Of a stretch of DNA of 64,000 nucleotides, positions 1-9,056 are shown in pieces. The notes beneath the pieces are model-generated. The model saw only the letters and a list, made by a program, of their open reading frames with translations. It ran no database searches and was not told where the DNA came from. Position 1 is the first letter of the stretch, and each line of letters starts with the position of its first letter. The stretch lies in assembly GCA_004193555.1 (NCBI GenBank), contig RPGP01000001.1:400156-464155 (forward strand), in the 5' to 3' direction. This stretch comes from Desulfobacteraceae bacterium Eth-SRB1 (GTDB lineage Bacteria > Desulfobacterota > Desulfobacteria > Desulfobacterales > ETH-SRB1). A program made the position numbers and the translations under genes.

Positions 1-3000
1 TAAGAGGCGAGCGAATGAGCAGAAAACCGGTGTCCGCCACTTTTACTTCGCAGGCAAACGATTGATTCCGAGAGGGCGCAAGAGACTGAAACCGCGCCAT
101 GTCGGTATGGATCAATGTTTTGAGCAGAAAGGCATAAAACGCCACTTGCCATTTCTGGTAGTAGCGGGGAACAGAACTGCTTTTAATGTCCCCGACCTGA
201 AGTAGAGTTTTCTCTTTTTGCCCGACCCCTGACCCCTGATCCCTGATCCCTGATCCACAGACCTGGATCAGATCAGGAATACCAACTCCGTCTATGGAGA
301 TTTTTTTGCCGGCTTGCCCGTTAAAAAACGCAGGAGATGGAGACAAAACAGCATCAATTATCAAAACGCCCTGCGCAAGATAGAGATTACCGGCAAGAGA
401 GTTTTGTTGCGCCATCCGCTGCAATTGCGCCCAGGTCTCATTAAACCTGTCTTTGAGCGACCGCATTTTTCCGGTCTCGTCTTTTTCTGAGATGATGGTA
501 AGGATTTCATTCTGCTTGCGCAAATCAGTCAGTATTTCTCTTTCAAATTCCCGTCCTCTTGCCATGCGCAGGGTTGTCAGCTCATCATCCACCTGAGTAC
601 GCCTGAACGGTTGATGCTCAGGCAGGAGAAAGTGAAAGCTTAGCCATCGGCTGCATAGTTGATGACGGAAGTATTCACCGATTATGGTTCCTGTCAAAGG
701 CCGGGCCCGGTAACGCGCATCTTCGCATATGGAAAAAGGAATGCCGGTTGTCCGGCGATTTTTTTCCCATGTCAGCAAAGGCTCTGCGGAAGATGGCGTA
801 TCAAGAAAGGCAATGACTTTTTTCTCTGGATGCCTGAGCATGGAATCAAGGTTCCGGAAATCAAGATTCCTTGATTCAATATTCCCTGATTTAATATTCA
901 GTGGATCGCCCTGCACGATTTCGGATGATCTGCTCAAGTATTGTTTGAAAAAAACAATCAGGCGCTCATCATAGATAAAATCGTTCAGTTCACGCAGTAT
1001 TAATTCTTTCGGAAGGGTGGCGCAAAAGGAATTTAGAGGGAACATGGCCCGCATTACCTTGAAGTGACGATTAATCCAGGCGGTAAAGTCTTTTGGTTCT
1101 AAAGGAAGAGAGAGTTTTTCGAATTGAATCCAATGGGAGCATTCCAGACCAATCTCATCGGATACCACACAAAGATTCTCTATGTAGTTTGCAAATTTAT
1201 CTTTGATACTCCACGCAAGAATCATGTTGCCGATTACGCCAAGGAATGTCCGGTATTGGTACGTGCCGTTTGCAGAGAGGATTACCTCAATGCCGTTATC
1301 CAGCACAACAGCCTTTTTCTCTTTATTTAACTCATTGCGGACAAGTTTGCGGGTACGGGAAAAAAGCCCCGGCGCTGCCTCGTTTTCAGCGGTTTTTTCC
1401 GATTTCAGCACGTCCCGCATGGCTTGCGCCACTTCATAGGAAACGTGACACCCCATGCCAAGCCAGTACAGCTCTTTTTCATCAATCCGGTCAGCAGGTT
1501 CAGTCAGCACCCGCTTGCATTTTCCCTCATCAATCCATAAAATCCGCAGCCGCCGGCCGGCAAGAAGCACACGGTCGCCAGGATCGAATTGTTTGACAAT
1601 GGATTCAGGAATATCGGCCACGGACTCGTTAGACACCTCAAGCCTGTATTCTTCTTCATTTTTCGGAAAATTGCTCCAGATCCGATGCTCCAGCAATGCA
1701 TCCCGGTACTGCCAGCCACCGGTATAAAGACCGTTCATGCCGGACTTCTTTAGCCAGTTTTTTTTCAAAAGAGACTGGAATATATCATTGAGAATTGAAT
1801 GGTCATCTGTTCCTGCCATGCAAGAAAAGAGATCTTGAAGCGCAGCAAGGGAGAGCCGTTTTTTTTCGTACAAACACGAAATCACCTGCTGGCTCAACAC
1901 GCTTGGTAAATATTTAGGCAAAGGCGATTCCACCTTACCCTGACCGGCGAGACGCAGCAGGGCCAGAAAACGCAGCATTTGTTTTCCAGCCTGTTCACCA
2001 CGGCAGATGCCCCAGAAATGAATCGTATCCTGACGGCGGTTAGCACGGCCAATCCGCTGGAGAAAAGTAGCAACAGAATCCGGCGGCTCAAAGAGAATCA
2101 CCGCATCCACATCACCCACATCAATGCCCAGCTCCAGGGTACTGGTTGCGATACAAACCGACCGGGCCCGTTGCCGAAATCTTTTTTCGACGATTTGTCG
2201 TTCTCTAACATTGAGGTTGGAGTAATGCAGTTCAGCCATCCCCATGAATTGCCCTTGCCGGTTTAACAATCCGAAAATTTTATCACACCGGCCTCTGCTG
2301 TTGGCAAAGATCAGAATTTTCCGATAATTCCATTCCCTGTATAAATCGTCGAGTAAGGTCACCAGTTCGTGTTCATCGTTTTTAAGGTGAATCAGGCGGG
2401 GAAGAATTTGACGGCTGACATTCTCAATTAGAAGGACGGTATCGGGACTGAAACCCAGGAACCGGATAACAAGATCGGGATCGGCAATAGTCGCCGACAG
2501 GGCGATTTTCTGCAACTGTCTGCCTATTCGGCGTTCTAACCGTTGCAGCACATAGACCAATTGACGCCCACGATATTGATGGATAAACGGATGGACTTCG
2601 TCGATTATTACCGTACGGACCCGCAAGAGAAAACCCCGTAAATCAGAATTGGAGCTGCCAAGCATCACGTCCAGCGATTCCGGTGTTGTGAGCATGATGT
2701 CGGGACAACCGCCACCGGTACGTTTGATGTCGCCGGTACGAATGGCGAACCGTAGTCCCAGCCGTTCGATTAGAACTGATTCAAACCGGCGGCGGATATC
2801 AAAAGCCAGAGCGCGGGTCGGTACGATGTAGATGGCTGATTCGGTCAATCCTGAGCAAATTATCCGTTCCAAGCAAGGAGCCAGCACAGCCTCGGTCTTG
2901 CCGGAGCCGGTGGCTGACTGGATAATGAGATCCCTGCTTTTTAAAATGGGTCTAATGGCTTGCTCCTGTATAGGATGCAGACCCGGGAAAGCCCCATAAA

Positions 3001-3139
3001 AAGCCCTGAAAGTATTAGGGAGCAGAAGAAGCGGCGAGTAATGGTTGTTGTGCATGAGTAAATTCGGACTTTTCGGACAGACACTATTTATGGAAGTTAT
3101 TTCGTCCCCGGCAGGTTCCTCCGGCCATGCTATTTTCAC
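1..3139 (-). CDS. Lhr-like superfamily II helicase fused to a RecB/Cas4-like nuclease domain (partial, runs off the left edge)
   Basis: The minus-strand frame stays open from 3139 to the window edge, about 1046 codons. Near the N terminus are Walker A ATGSGKT, then TTPESLDVML, the DEAH-type box DEVH, SAT, and motif VI QRIGRANR, the set expected of an Lhr-type DNA helicase. The C-terminal third has GRGREFE-like and GIPDLIQV segments and GDIKSSS followed by KWQVAFYAFLL, which fit a RecB/Cas4-type PD-(D/E)XK nuclease. I chose the GTG at 3139 because it overlaps the stop of the upstream helicase gene (GTGA); the alternative is ATG at 3055. It is the last visible gene of the operon. Two in-frame repeat blocks interrupt it. 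The role is probably DNA unwinding and cleavage in defence or repair (inference). Confidence 0.85.
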   Translation of the reverse strand, partial: MKIAWPEEPAGDEITSINSVCPKSPNLLMHNNHYSPLLLLPNTFRAFYGAFPGLHPIQEQAIRPILKSRDLIIQSATGSGKTEAVLAPCLERIICSGLTESAIYIVPTRALAFDIRRRFESVLIERLGLRFAIRTGDIKRTGGGCPDIMLTTPESLDVMLGSSNSDLRGFLLRVRTVIIDEVHPFIHQYRGRQLVYVLQRLERRIGRQLQKIALSATIADPDLVIRFLGFSPDTVLLIENVSRQILPRLIHLKNDEHELVTLLDDLYREWNYRKILIFANSRGRCDKIFGLLNRQGQFMGMAELHYSNLNVRERQIVEKRFRQRARSVCIATSTLELGIDVGDVDAVILFEPPDSVATFLQRIGRANRRQDTIHFWGICRGEQAGKQMLRFLALLRLAGQGKVESPLPKYLPSVLSQQVISCLYEKKRLSLAALQDLFSCMAGTDDHSILNDIFQSLLKKNWLKKSGMNGLYTGGWQYRDALLEHRIWSNFPKNEEEYRLEVSNESVADIPESIVKQFDPGDRVLLAGRRLRILWIDEGKCKRVLTEPADRIDEKELYWLGMGCHVSYEVAQAMRDVLKSEKTAENEAAPGLFSRTRKLVRNELNKEKKAVVLDNGIEVILSANGTYQYRTFLGVIGNMILAWSIKDKFANYIENLCVVSDEIGLECSHWIQFEKLSLPLEPKDFTAWINRHFKVMRAMFPLNSFCATLPKELILRELNDFIYDERLIVFFKQYLSRSSEIVQGDPLNIKSGNIESRNLDFRNLDSMLRHPEKKVIAFLDTPSSAEPLLTWEKNRRTTGIPFSICEDARYRARPLTGTIIGEYFRHQLCSRWLSFHFLLPEHQPFRRTQVDDELTTLRMARGREFEREILTDLRKQNEILTIISEKDETGKMRSLKDRFNETWAQLQRMAQQNSLAGNLYLAQGVLIIDAVLSPSPAFFNGQAGKKISIDGVGIPDLIQVCGSGIRDQGSGVGQKEKTLLQVGDIKSSSVPRYYQKWQVAFYAFLLKTLIHTDMARFQSLAPSRNQSFACEVKVADTGFLLIRSPL
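220..256. repeat. short tandem repeat inside the helicase-nuclease gene
   Basis: About four copies of a 7-bp unit related to CCCTGAT/CCCCTGA lie in frame in the nuclease part and encode a low-complexity GSGIRDQ-type stretch. Repeats of this kind are usually intergenic; here the frame is preserved. Confidence 0.7.
842..900. repeat. second in-frame repeat insertion in the helicase-nuclease gene
   Basis: Imperfect repeats of a motif like AATCAAGGTTCC / AATCAAGATTCC / AATATTCCCTG encode NIKSGNIESRNLDFRNLDS. Compare the dispersed CAAGG-type repeats near 57.6-57.8 kb. The reading frame continues through it. Confidence 0.55.
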
Positions 3140-5622
3140 AGAGTACCTGCAAGGTGTTTCCGGCGGGCCAGCATCATTCTGATTTCGCCATAGGAGTAGT
3201 CATCTTCCAGGGCAGTTTTTACTTCACTGAGGGAATTGTTGTGATCTACAGCAAGTTCCTTTTCAATGGCCTGTTGTTTTTCAGGTGAAAGTAGCTTGTT
3301 GATATCTAATTTGCCTTTTTCCACAAAAAAACTCAGATGTCCTTCAATTGTAGATTGTGCCAGGCCTCTTTCTTTTGCAATCCCGGCAATAGTTAATCCT
3401 TTATTGAACATATCGAAACTTGTCTGTTTCGTGTCGGAATGCTGAGCCTCTTTTTCTTCTGCTGTACTTTCTTTTGGGAGTTTTTTAAGCTCCGGCAGTA
3501 CGACTTTGTCTATTTCGTATTTTTTGCGATAGGCTGAAACCAGTTTCACAAGTTCTTCGCCGTATTTCTCAATGGTTATTTTGCCGACTCCACTTATTTT
3601 TCTTAGATCAGCAATATTGTCAGGCAAACATACCACAATCTGGATCAATATCCGTTGATGTAAAACCTGAAAGTGGGCTGCATCTTCCTCTTTGGCCTTG
3701 CGGGAACGCCAGTCCTTCAAGGTCTGAAACAACTCTGGATGGGCAACGTCCGATTCGGTATAAGCAGGGGGGCGGCGCTTTTTTTCTTTTTCAGGGGTAA
3801 AGTCAATTTCAGCAACTGAAACAGCGCGCAGGAAACTTGACGGCGAAAATCCTTTTTCACAGCACTGTACTCCAGTTCGCTTTACGGCAATTTCTTTTTT
3901 GAGATTACTCAGGGCATTGTCATTTTTTTTTCTAAGTTCGGTATTGTCTGTTTCTATATGCAATTTTGGCACTGACTCTCCAAAAATTTCGGTAAATTTT
4001 TTCTGAAACCATATGGATGCTTTTCTGATCCGTTCCAAAATAACTGGATCTGACTCGGGCAAGCCGCCATCTGTAAAAATTGTGCGTAATTGCTGCTTAA
4101 AATTTTCACTGACAACAAAAATATCTTTCGTGGCCATTTCCTCTAATTGACGGATATCTTCAACGCCTGAAACCTGGACTACTCTGGCGTTACCTGTCAA
4201 AAGCCGGACAAGATAGTTGAGATTGTTGCGCAATAGTGAAAAATTAAAACAATCAAGCAACAACTGCTGCTGATAGCTGATTTTGGCTGCCTGAAGCCGG
4301 CTTTCGGAGGGCGGGTTCTGGTGAGCATTTTCGTCAAAGCACATTATTGCTTCATCCGTTCCCACTCCACGAGATGAGATGGGAGAGCTCAGCACCATGC
4401 CCTCCATAGTTTTACAACGGCTCAAGGCCACGTAAACCTGACCATGGGCAAAAGCTGCTTTGGCATCGATAATGGCTTTTTCAAAAGTCAGCCCCTGACT
4501 CTTGTGGATGGTGATTGCCCATGCAAGTTTCAGGGGGTATTGCTTGAATTTACCGATTATATCTTCTTCGATTTCCTTGGTTTTTTCGTTAACTGTGTAT
4601 TTGATATTTTCCCAGATAATTGGTTCAACCACGATTTCCTGTTTGTCGCCGGAACAGATAACGCTGATGTTTTTGCTCGAAATTTTGGTTATTTTGCCGA
4701 TTTTACCATTATAATAGAGTTTTTCAACAGAGGGATCATTGCGCACAAACATCACCTGTGCCCCCTTTTTAAGCAGGAGGGTGGCTAATGTCGGGTAGAT
4801 ATGTTCAGGAAAATCTCCGGAAATTTCAGCTTTGAAACAGTGTTCCTTTTTGGTCAGGGCATGAAGTCTGGTCTGATTGATGGATTCGGCGCTGCGGTTG
4901 TGGGTGCTCAGGGTAATATAGCCCTGATCTTTGCCCGGTTTAAAATCCTGAATATAACGCTGATTAAGATCCCTTAGGGTTGATTCATCAAGCCGGTTGT
5001 CACGTACCCGATTCAGGAGCTTGATGAAACGGGCGTCTGACTGACGATAAATATGCTTCAGTTCAATGGTAAGCAGTTCAGCAAGACCAAGCGCTTTGCT
5101 GCTGAAAAAATAAACCGACTCATAATATTGCTGCAAAAGGCGCCATTCATCTTGCTTTGCCACCGGAGAGAGCTGATGCAGATCGCCGATCACAAGCAAC
5201 TGCACCCCGCCAAAGGGCTGATTATTACGACGATAGCGACGCAGCACAGCATCCACTGCGTCTAATAAATCGGCCCGCACCATACTTATTTCGTCAATCA
5301 CCAGCAAATCAAGGCTTTGTATAATCCGCTTTTTTTCTCTGCTGAACCTGAACTGGCGCTGCTTATTGCTCTCGTATGTTTCGCTTCCCGGCACAAATGG
5401 GCCAAATGGCAACTGAAAAAAAGAATGGAGTGTTACCCCGCCGGCGTTGATAGCCGCAACACCGGTTGGAGCAGTGATAATCATCCGCTTCACCGTGTTC
5501 TTATGCAGATTATGGAGAAAAGTTGTTTTGCCGGTGCCCGCTTTACCTGTCAGAAAAATATTGCAGTCAGTGTGCTGAACAAAGTCGTTGGCAAGTTGCA
5601 GTTCATGGTTTATGGGGGACAT
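3136..5622 (-). CDS. PIF1/RecD-type helicase with C-terminal HRDC and HTH regions
   Basis: A protein of about 828 residues. Walker A GKAGTGKT is near residue 26, followed by LLVIDEISMV (Walker B), LLVIGDLHQLSPV, and near residue 385 ITIHKSQG and VYVALSRC, the PIF1/RecD-family set. Around residue 650-700 NIADLRKISGVGKITIEKYG looks like an HRDC domain, and near 745 IAKERGLAQSTIEGHL is an HTH like those at RecQ C termini. I place the start at 5622 (MSPINHE) because AGGAAA lies just upstream; an in-frame ATG at 5637 is possible. It overlaps the next helicase gene by the GTGA motif, so the two are translationally coupled. Likely a 5'-3' DNA helicase. Confidence 0.9.
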   Translation of the reverse strand: MSPINHELQLANDFVQHTDCNIFLTGKAGTGKTTFLHNLHKNTVKRMIITAPTGVAAINAGGVTLHSFFQLPFGPFVPGSETYESNKQRQFRFSREKKRIIQSLDLLVIDEISMVRADLLDAVDAVLRRYRRNNQPFGGVQLLVIGDLHQLSPVAKQDEWRLLQQYYESVYFFSSKALGLAELLTIELKHIYRQSDARFIKLLNRVRDNRLDESTLRDLNQRYIQDFKPGKDQGYITLSTHNRSAESINQTRLHALTKKEHCFKAEISGDFPEHIYPTLATLLLKKGAQVMFVRNDPSVEKLYYNGKIGKITKISSKNISVICSGDKQEIVVEPIIWENIKYTVNEKTKEIEEDIIGKFKQYPLKLAWAITIHKSQGLTFEKAIIDAKAAFAHGQVYVALSRCKTMEGMVLSSPISSRGVGTDEAIMCFDENAHQNPPSESRLQAAKISYQQQLLLDCFNFSLLRNNLNYLVRLLTGNARVVQVSGVEDIRQLEEMATKDIFVVSENFKQQLRTIFTDGGLPESDPVILERIRKASIWFQKKFTEIFGESVPKLHIETDNTELRKKNDNALSNLKKEIAVKRTGVQCCEKGFSPSSFLRAVSVAEIDFTPEKEKKRRPPAYTESDVAHPELFQTLKDWRSRKAKEEDAAHFQVLHQRILIQIVVCLPDNIADLRKISGVGKITIEKYGEELVKLVSAYRKKYEIDKVVLPELKKLPKESTAEEKEAQHSDTKQTSFDMFNKGLTIAGIAKERGLAQSTIEGHLSFFVEKGKLDINKLLSPEKQQAIEKELAVDHNNSLSEVKTALEDDYSYGEIRMMLARRKHLAGTL

Positions 5623-5702
5623 GGTTTTCCTGATCATGAGCGTTATTATCGTTTTTTATTAAGGATTATAGTGAAACGAGCATCCTCCTCCAGCCCAATG
5701 TT

Positions 5703-5944
5703 GTGTGCCGGGCACGGCACACGTCTTAAGGGTGAGCCTATAATTTCCAATTATGGAAGTCAAGGCAAGTCCCAAGCCGAGTGAGATGGAGGTGAAGGGC
5801 ATAGTGTTATCACAAAGTGGTATCCGGTGACGATGTCTCGGGATGCCGCATACGGCAGAAAGTGGCTAAAGGGCAGGAATGTTCAGGTTATGATTTTCAT
5901 TAAATGAGAAACGCATAAAATCATGGGCGTCCCACTGTACGCCC
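5703..5944. mobile_element. group IIC intron fragments at the left end of the integron
   Basis: On the + strand GTGTGCCGGGCACGGCACAC followed by TTAAGGGTGAG resembles the first stem of a group IIC intron. At 5908-5944 the minus strand reads GGGCGTACAG then GGGACGCCCATGATTTTATG, matching the intron-like sequence at 51731-51785. No ORF or domain V is left. This and the flanking 5640-5702 are non-coding. Confidence 0.5.
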
Positions 5945-5949
5945 TTTCG

Positions 5950-5996
5950 TAAAACGGCACGGCTTTGCCCAGTCCATCTCCAGCGCCTGGTTCGCC
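5950..5996. other. attC right half (left half lost to intron fragment)
   Basis: CGGCACGGCTTTGCCCAGTC ... GCGCCTGGTTCGCC matches the right halves of the sites at 19303-19433 and 48490-48622. The RYYYAAC half is replaced by the intron remnant. It is the most distal attC of the array. Confidence 0.7.
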
Positions 5997-6013
5997 CTTT
6001 TTATCTTGTTGCT

Positions 6014-6286
6014 TTAAGGTAGTTTTTTTAAATCTCTATAGTAATTTTCATGTGGGCCAATCATTATTAATTCAAGACCAGCTCCGACAAAGCGATAGGA
6101 AAGTAAATATTGAGTGTTTTTAATTCTGAATTTGTTAACGTATACTCCACGGAGGTCGCCTTTTTTTTCCGCTCCAACAGATGGATTTTTGGCAATTTTT
6201 AGAACCTGCTTGTCTAATGCCTTTTTTTCTTGTTTGCCGAATTTTTTAACTTTTCGTTCAAATGATCTGGACTGAATAATTTTCAT
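6014..6286 (-). CDS. RelE/ParE-family toxin
   Basis: A 90-aa basic protein with the RelE/ParE pattern: N-terminal helices (FERKVKKFGKQEKKALDKQV), then DLRGVYVNKFRIKN, YLLSYRF and a closing GPHENYYRDLKK. Family members cleave mRNA on the ribosome or poison gyrase. The gene starts 6 bp after the stop of a ParD-like antitoxin and is clearly co-transcribed. It forms one two-gene cassette, the last before the left edge of the array. I infer an mRNA-interferase or ParE-type activity but cannot tell which. Confidence 0.85.
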   Translation of the reverse strand: MKIIQSRSFERKVKKFGKQEKKALDKQVLKIAKNPSVGAEKKGDLRGVYVNKFRIKNTQYLLSYRFVGAGLELIMIGPHENYYRDLKKLP

Positions 6287-6292
6287 TGGCGA

Positions 6293-6511
6293 TTATCCAA
6301 ATTTGTACTCTGATGATTCACCTTGTTCCAGCTCTGCAAGACCGATAAGGATATCTTTAATCAGACTATAGGTTAAATCAGTATTTTCTTCAGCGCATTT
6401 ACCAATTCGTGCCCAATGCTCAATCTGGCCGGTTAACGACCGACTATCGATTTTACAAAATATCTTTGCGTCCCGAACCAAATCGTTTGTAATTCTTACT
6501 GCGGTTGCCAT
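6293..6511 (-). CDS. ParD-like antitoxin
   Basis: A 72-aa protein MATAVRITNDLVRDAK ... SRSLTGQIEHWARIGK ... SLIKDILIGL, typical of the ParD_like antitoxin family (ribbon-helix-helix type). I chose the ATG at 6511 because GAGGAGGT lies 7 bp upstream; the longer frame to 6592 has no ribosome site and adds an unrelated hydrophobic stretch. It is expected to bind the downstream RelE/ParE toxin and repress its own promoter. A palindrome in the leader fits that. Confidence 0.85.
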   Translation of the reverse strand: MATAVRITNDLVRDAKIFCKIDSRSLTGQIEHWARIGKCAEENTDLTYSLIKDILIGLAELEQGESSEYKFG

Positions 6512-6526
6512 TATAGTTACCTCCTC

Positions 6527-6552
6527 TAATATTATTTCAGGTAATAATATTA
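6527..6552. promoter_or_regulatory. putative operator of the ParD/RelE cassette
   Basis: A perfect 9-bp inverted repeat, TAATATTAT and ATAATATTA with 8 bp between, lies just upstream of the antitoxin ribosome-binding site. This is the usual place for autoregulation by a ribbon-helix-helix antitoxin. Confidence 0.6.
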
Positions 6553-6615
6553 CAAAGAATTGCAAATTGCAACATATTATTGCTTGGCACAATATGGCTT
6601 TTTTTTGAAGGCGAA

Positions 6616-7852
6616 CCCATAAACCCCGCAGTTAGCGCAATTTGTCTTTTATTAATGGGCAGTTAACGATGAAGCATGATTTAATGGTCAAAAAGGAGGC
6701 GCCGTCATGCTTCATCAACATATCAGCCCATTTCTGGATTATTGCCGATTGGCAGATTTCTCGGTACGTTCCATACAGGCTTTAGCCATCCGGCTAAATG
6801 AATTTAAAACCTACATGAAATCTCTAAGAATCCAGTCTGTTAAAAAGATCACTTACCTGCGTCTAATCGATTTTGTAGCCGACTATAAAGACCCCTCAAT
6901 ACATGTAAGAAAATCTCGTGTCTGGACCCTCAGACAATTTTACCACTTTTTGACACTCCATCGGTATGTGCCGAAAAACATTGCCCTCAAACTCCCATAT
7001 CCGAAAATTGAAAAGACAGTGCCGCAGTTTCTCACAATTGATGAATACAATCGCCTGATCCGCCACTTCAGCCGAAAGGCACAGGATATTTTGGAACTGA
7101 GGAACCTCATTATCATCATGCTTTTGGGCATACTTGGGCTGCGGACATCGACCCTGATCGCTATAAATATTGAAGATGTCGATTTAACCTGCGGGCTGAT
7201 CTGGATCAGGGAAAAGGGCCGACGCCGGCGCAATCTGATTTTGCCTCACAGTCTTTGTAAAATTATCCACAAGTATTTGCAACTACAACAGCGTAAAAAA
7301 GGGCAATCGACTGGCCATCCGAACAATGGAAGATAATCTGAAAAAAATACTGCTTCAAACCGACTTCCATGTGCCATTTAACGTTACCTGCCACACGTTG
7401 CGGCACAGCATGGCTTCTCATCTTAACGATAAAGACGTTGATATCCTGGTCATACAGAGCATTCTCGGTCATTCTTCTACTCGAAGTACTGAACCCTATA
7501 TCCACCCTTCTGCCGACAGCATCCGAAAGGCTATGGAAAAACGCCCGGTGTTAAATTTGTCAAAGAACTGTTAAGAAAAGGAGAATTGAATTTGCGCTTC
7601 CAAAAACCATTTAGACCTAAAAGAAAATAGTACTTTTTCTATATTACTTCCATTTGTTTTCTTATTAACTGTTTTCTATAACGGGACAGGAAAAGTGTTT
7701 GTAAATTATCTTTTACTATCATTACTGAAAATAATTTTCTTGAAATGTTCGTAATATTAATGCAGAATACAAGAAAATAACTTCTTCTCGTCATGTTTTA
7801 TCAAAAAACGCCATTCCTAATTGCGCCTAACTTTGTATCTTACTGCGGGGTT
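6616..7852 (+). mobile_element. tyrosine-recombinase element, copy 1, inserted in an attC site
   Basis: A 1237-bp element. It begins CCCATAAACCCCGCAGTTAG and ends with TTACTGCGGGGTT, giving an inverted AACCCCGCAGT near both ends, and carries one recombinase gene. Removing it joins GGCGAA to CGTCTGAACTGAGCC and restores a complete attC (GGCGAAC ... GTTATAA). The element therefore sits exactly between AA and C of the R'' core, the position of integron strand exchange. It is about 95% identical by eye to copy 2 at 16105-17342. Confidence 0.85.
6707..7574 (+). pseudogene. tyrosine recombinase of element copy 1, reading frame broken at an A6 run
   Basis: 6707-7336 encodes the N-terminal core-binding region and the first catalytic arginine (LGILGLRTSTL). 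The rest, with HTLRH, LGHSS and EPYIH, lies one frame over and is annotated from 7326. The join is in AAAAAAGGG at 7295-7303; one A fewer would give a continuous protein of about 289 aa. Copy 2 has the same run, so this is not a random sequencing error. Either the family uses slippage, or a dead copy was copied. XerC/D-like recombinases cut and rejoin DNA through a tyrosine, here in EPYIH. A ribosome site AAGGAGG precedes the start. Confidence 0.75.
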
Positions 7853-7905
7853 CGTCTGAACTGAGCCGCCGTGCTTTTACGGTCGGCTCAAGTGATTTGT
7901 TATAA
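7853..7905. other. attC, right part (left core GGCGAA at 6610-6615)
   Basis: CGTCTGAACTGAGCCGCC, a short loop, and GGTCGGCTCA ... GTTATAA at 7899-7905. The body forms the GAGCCG/CGGCTC hairpin also seen at 13354-13413. Confidence 0.75.
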
Positions 7906-7931
7906 ATCCTCTATAATTTTTTCAAAATGTC

Positions 7932-7961
7932 TTGACTTTGTAGAAATTATACCAGTAGAAT
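7932..7961 (+). promoter_or_regulatory. promoter of the inverted DUF3467/RelE-like cassette
   Basis: TTGACT (7932) and TAGAAT (7956) separated by 18 bp, 24 bp before the ATG. AAGGAGA precedes the start. A cassette whose genes oppose the array direction needs its own promoter. Confidence 0.55.
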
Positions 7962-7984
7962 ATTTGTAAAAGGAGAATAAAATC

Positions 7985-8323
7985 ATGTCCGACAAAAAAA
8001 CAACGAAAAAGTCCACAAAAGCACCCGAAGGTATCCAAGTAACATTGGAGCCTAACGAAAACATCCCCCCAAGACGAATTTATTCAAACTACATTCATGT
8101 CGCCCAAACCCCTTATGATTTTAGTCTTAAATTCTGTGATGCCGTCCCCCTTTCAGGTAATAATACAGGTGGAAAAGTAACACATTCTATTCCTATCGTG
8201 GCTGAAATAGCCCTTCCCTTCAATCTTATACCCGGATTTATAGATGCTCTTCAAGCTCAATATAAACTCTATAAAGATAATATTGGGAGGGTTGAGAGTG
8301 TCAAAAAAACATCAAAAAAATAG
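7985..8323 (+). CDS. DUF3467-type protein
   Basis: 112 aa. The segment YSNYIHVAQTPYDFSLKFCDAV and the following IPIVAEIALPFNLIPGFIDAL match the small DUF3467 family of unknown function. The ends are Lys/Thr rich. It is the first of three overlapping genes read against the array direction. With the RelE-like third gene it may form a toxin-antitoxin cassette, but the antitoxin role is inference. Confidence 0.75.
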   Translation: MSDKKTTKKSTKAPEGIQVTLEPNENIPPRRIYSNYIHVAQTPYDFSLKFCDAVPLSGNNTGGKVTHSIPIVAEIALPFNLIPGFIDALQAQYKLYKDNIGRVESVKKTSKK

Positions 8324-8540
8324 CGAACTCCTTAGGTGTTTATCTAAGGAGGATAAAATTCTGTTTCTGAGTGAGTTGCTCCAAGCAATAGATCGATCAA
8401 TAAGCGAAGGAAATTTTGATGCTATAAGTTTGTGCATCGAAAATTGGGAAGATACTGCGGAGCTACTCAGTATTCCTGGGTTAAAGGATCGTGTTTGGGC
8501 GCAATTTACCAAGCTCAAAGATACAGGGTGTATAAGTTGA
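8298..8540 (+). CDS. small acidic protein, possible antitoxin
   Basis: 80 aa from the GTG at 8298, which has GGGAGG upstream and overlaps the DUF3467 gene by 26 bp. A longer frame to 8244 lacks a ribosome site. The protein is mostly helical (LLRCLSKEDKILFLSELLQAID, CIENWEDTAELLSIPGL). Its position directly before a RelE-like gene suggests an antitoxin. I do not recognise a named family. Confidence 0.6.
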   Translation: MSKKHQKNSELLRCLSKEDKILFLSELLQAIDRSISEGNFDAISLCIENWEDTAELLSIPGLKDRVWAQFTKLKDTGCIS

Positions 8541-8542
8541 AG

Positions 8543-8845
8543 ATGAAAAAATTTATTATCGACAAAGAAAGTGCTGAAAAGGCAAAAGCAACAATATCAG
8601 ATACCTTAGCCTTTAAGAAATGGCCAAAATTTGAAAATGCCGTAACCGAAAACCCATTTTATCATCCAAAACCTAAACGAATTAAAAAGTTAGAAGCAGG
8701 CACTACATTTCCCCCTGGAACTTACCGATACAAAGATGAGCCTTTGAGGGTTGTTTATTACCCTAAGAAGGAAGACCGCATTGTTTATCCATTAGCAGCA
8801 GGCACAGCAACTAACATTTCCTACAAGAAAAAATCAAAAAAATAG
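8543..8845 (+). CDS. RelE-like toxin candidate
   Basis: 100 aa from MKKFIIDKESAEK, two bases after the previous stop. The C-terminal half, KPKRIKKLEAGTTFPPGTYRY, EPLRVVYYPKKEDRIVYPL and ISYKKKS, has the beta-sheet and basic tail of RelE-superfamily toxins. The start at 8543 is favoured by gene packing; the frame extends to 8432 inside the previous gene. Activity is inferred only. Confidence 0.55.
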   Translation: MKKFIIDKESAEKAKATISDTLAFKKWPKFENAVTENPFYHPKPKRIKKLEAGTTFPPGTYRYKDEPLRVVYYPKKEDRIVYPLAAGTATNISYKKKSKK

Positions 8846-8932
8846 CCCGTCTCTTATTTGTTTCTGCTACTTTATTTTACTTTTCTCTCAGTTCTATATT
8901 AATTATATTTCAAAGAACAATTTTATTTTGCT

Positions 8933-9056
8933 TTATAATGCTTCGCATCACCTACAAGCAGGGAAACGGGCATTTGTAAATGCTACGTTTTCCTCAAACT
9001 TGGCAAATATTACAGCCGCCCGACCCTGCTTGTTAGAGTGTATGCGGTTGTTCTAC
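8933..9056. other. attC site
   Basis: Body CGCATCACCTACAAGCAGGG ... CCCTGCTTGTTAGAGTGTAT GCGGTTGTTCTAC. It is nearly identical to 47098-47212. The left core is degenerate (TTATAATG). The right core GTTCTAC supplies the stop codon of the Phd-like gene. Confidence 0.8.

Noticed and set aside
1-3139. DISARM DrmA or Druantia DruE
   Set aside because: The helicase lacks a visible DUF1998-type end, and the partner genes (PIF1 helicase, BrxD-like ATPases) do not match those systems.
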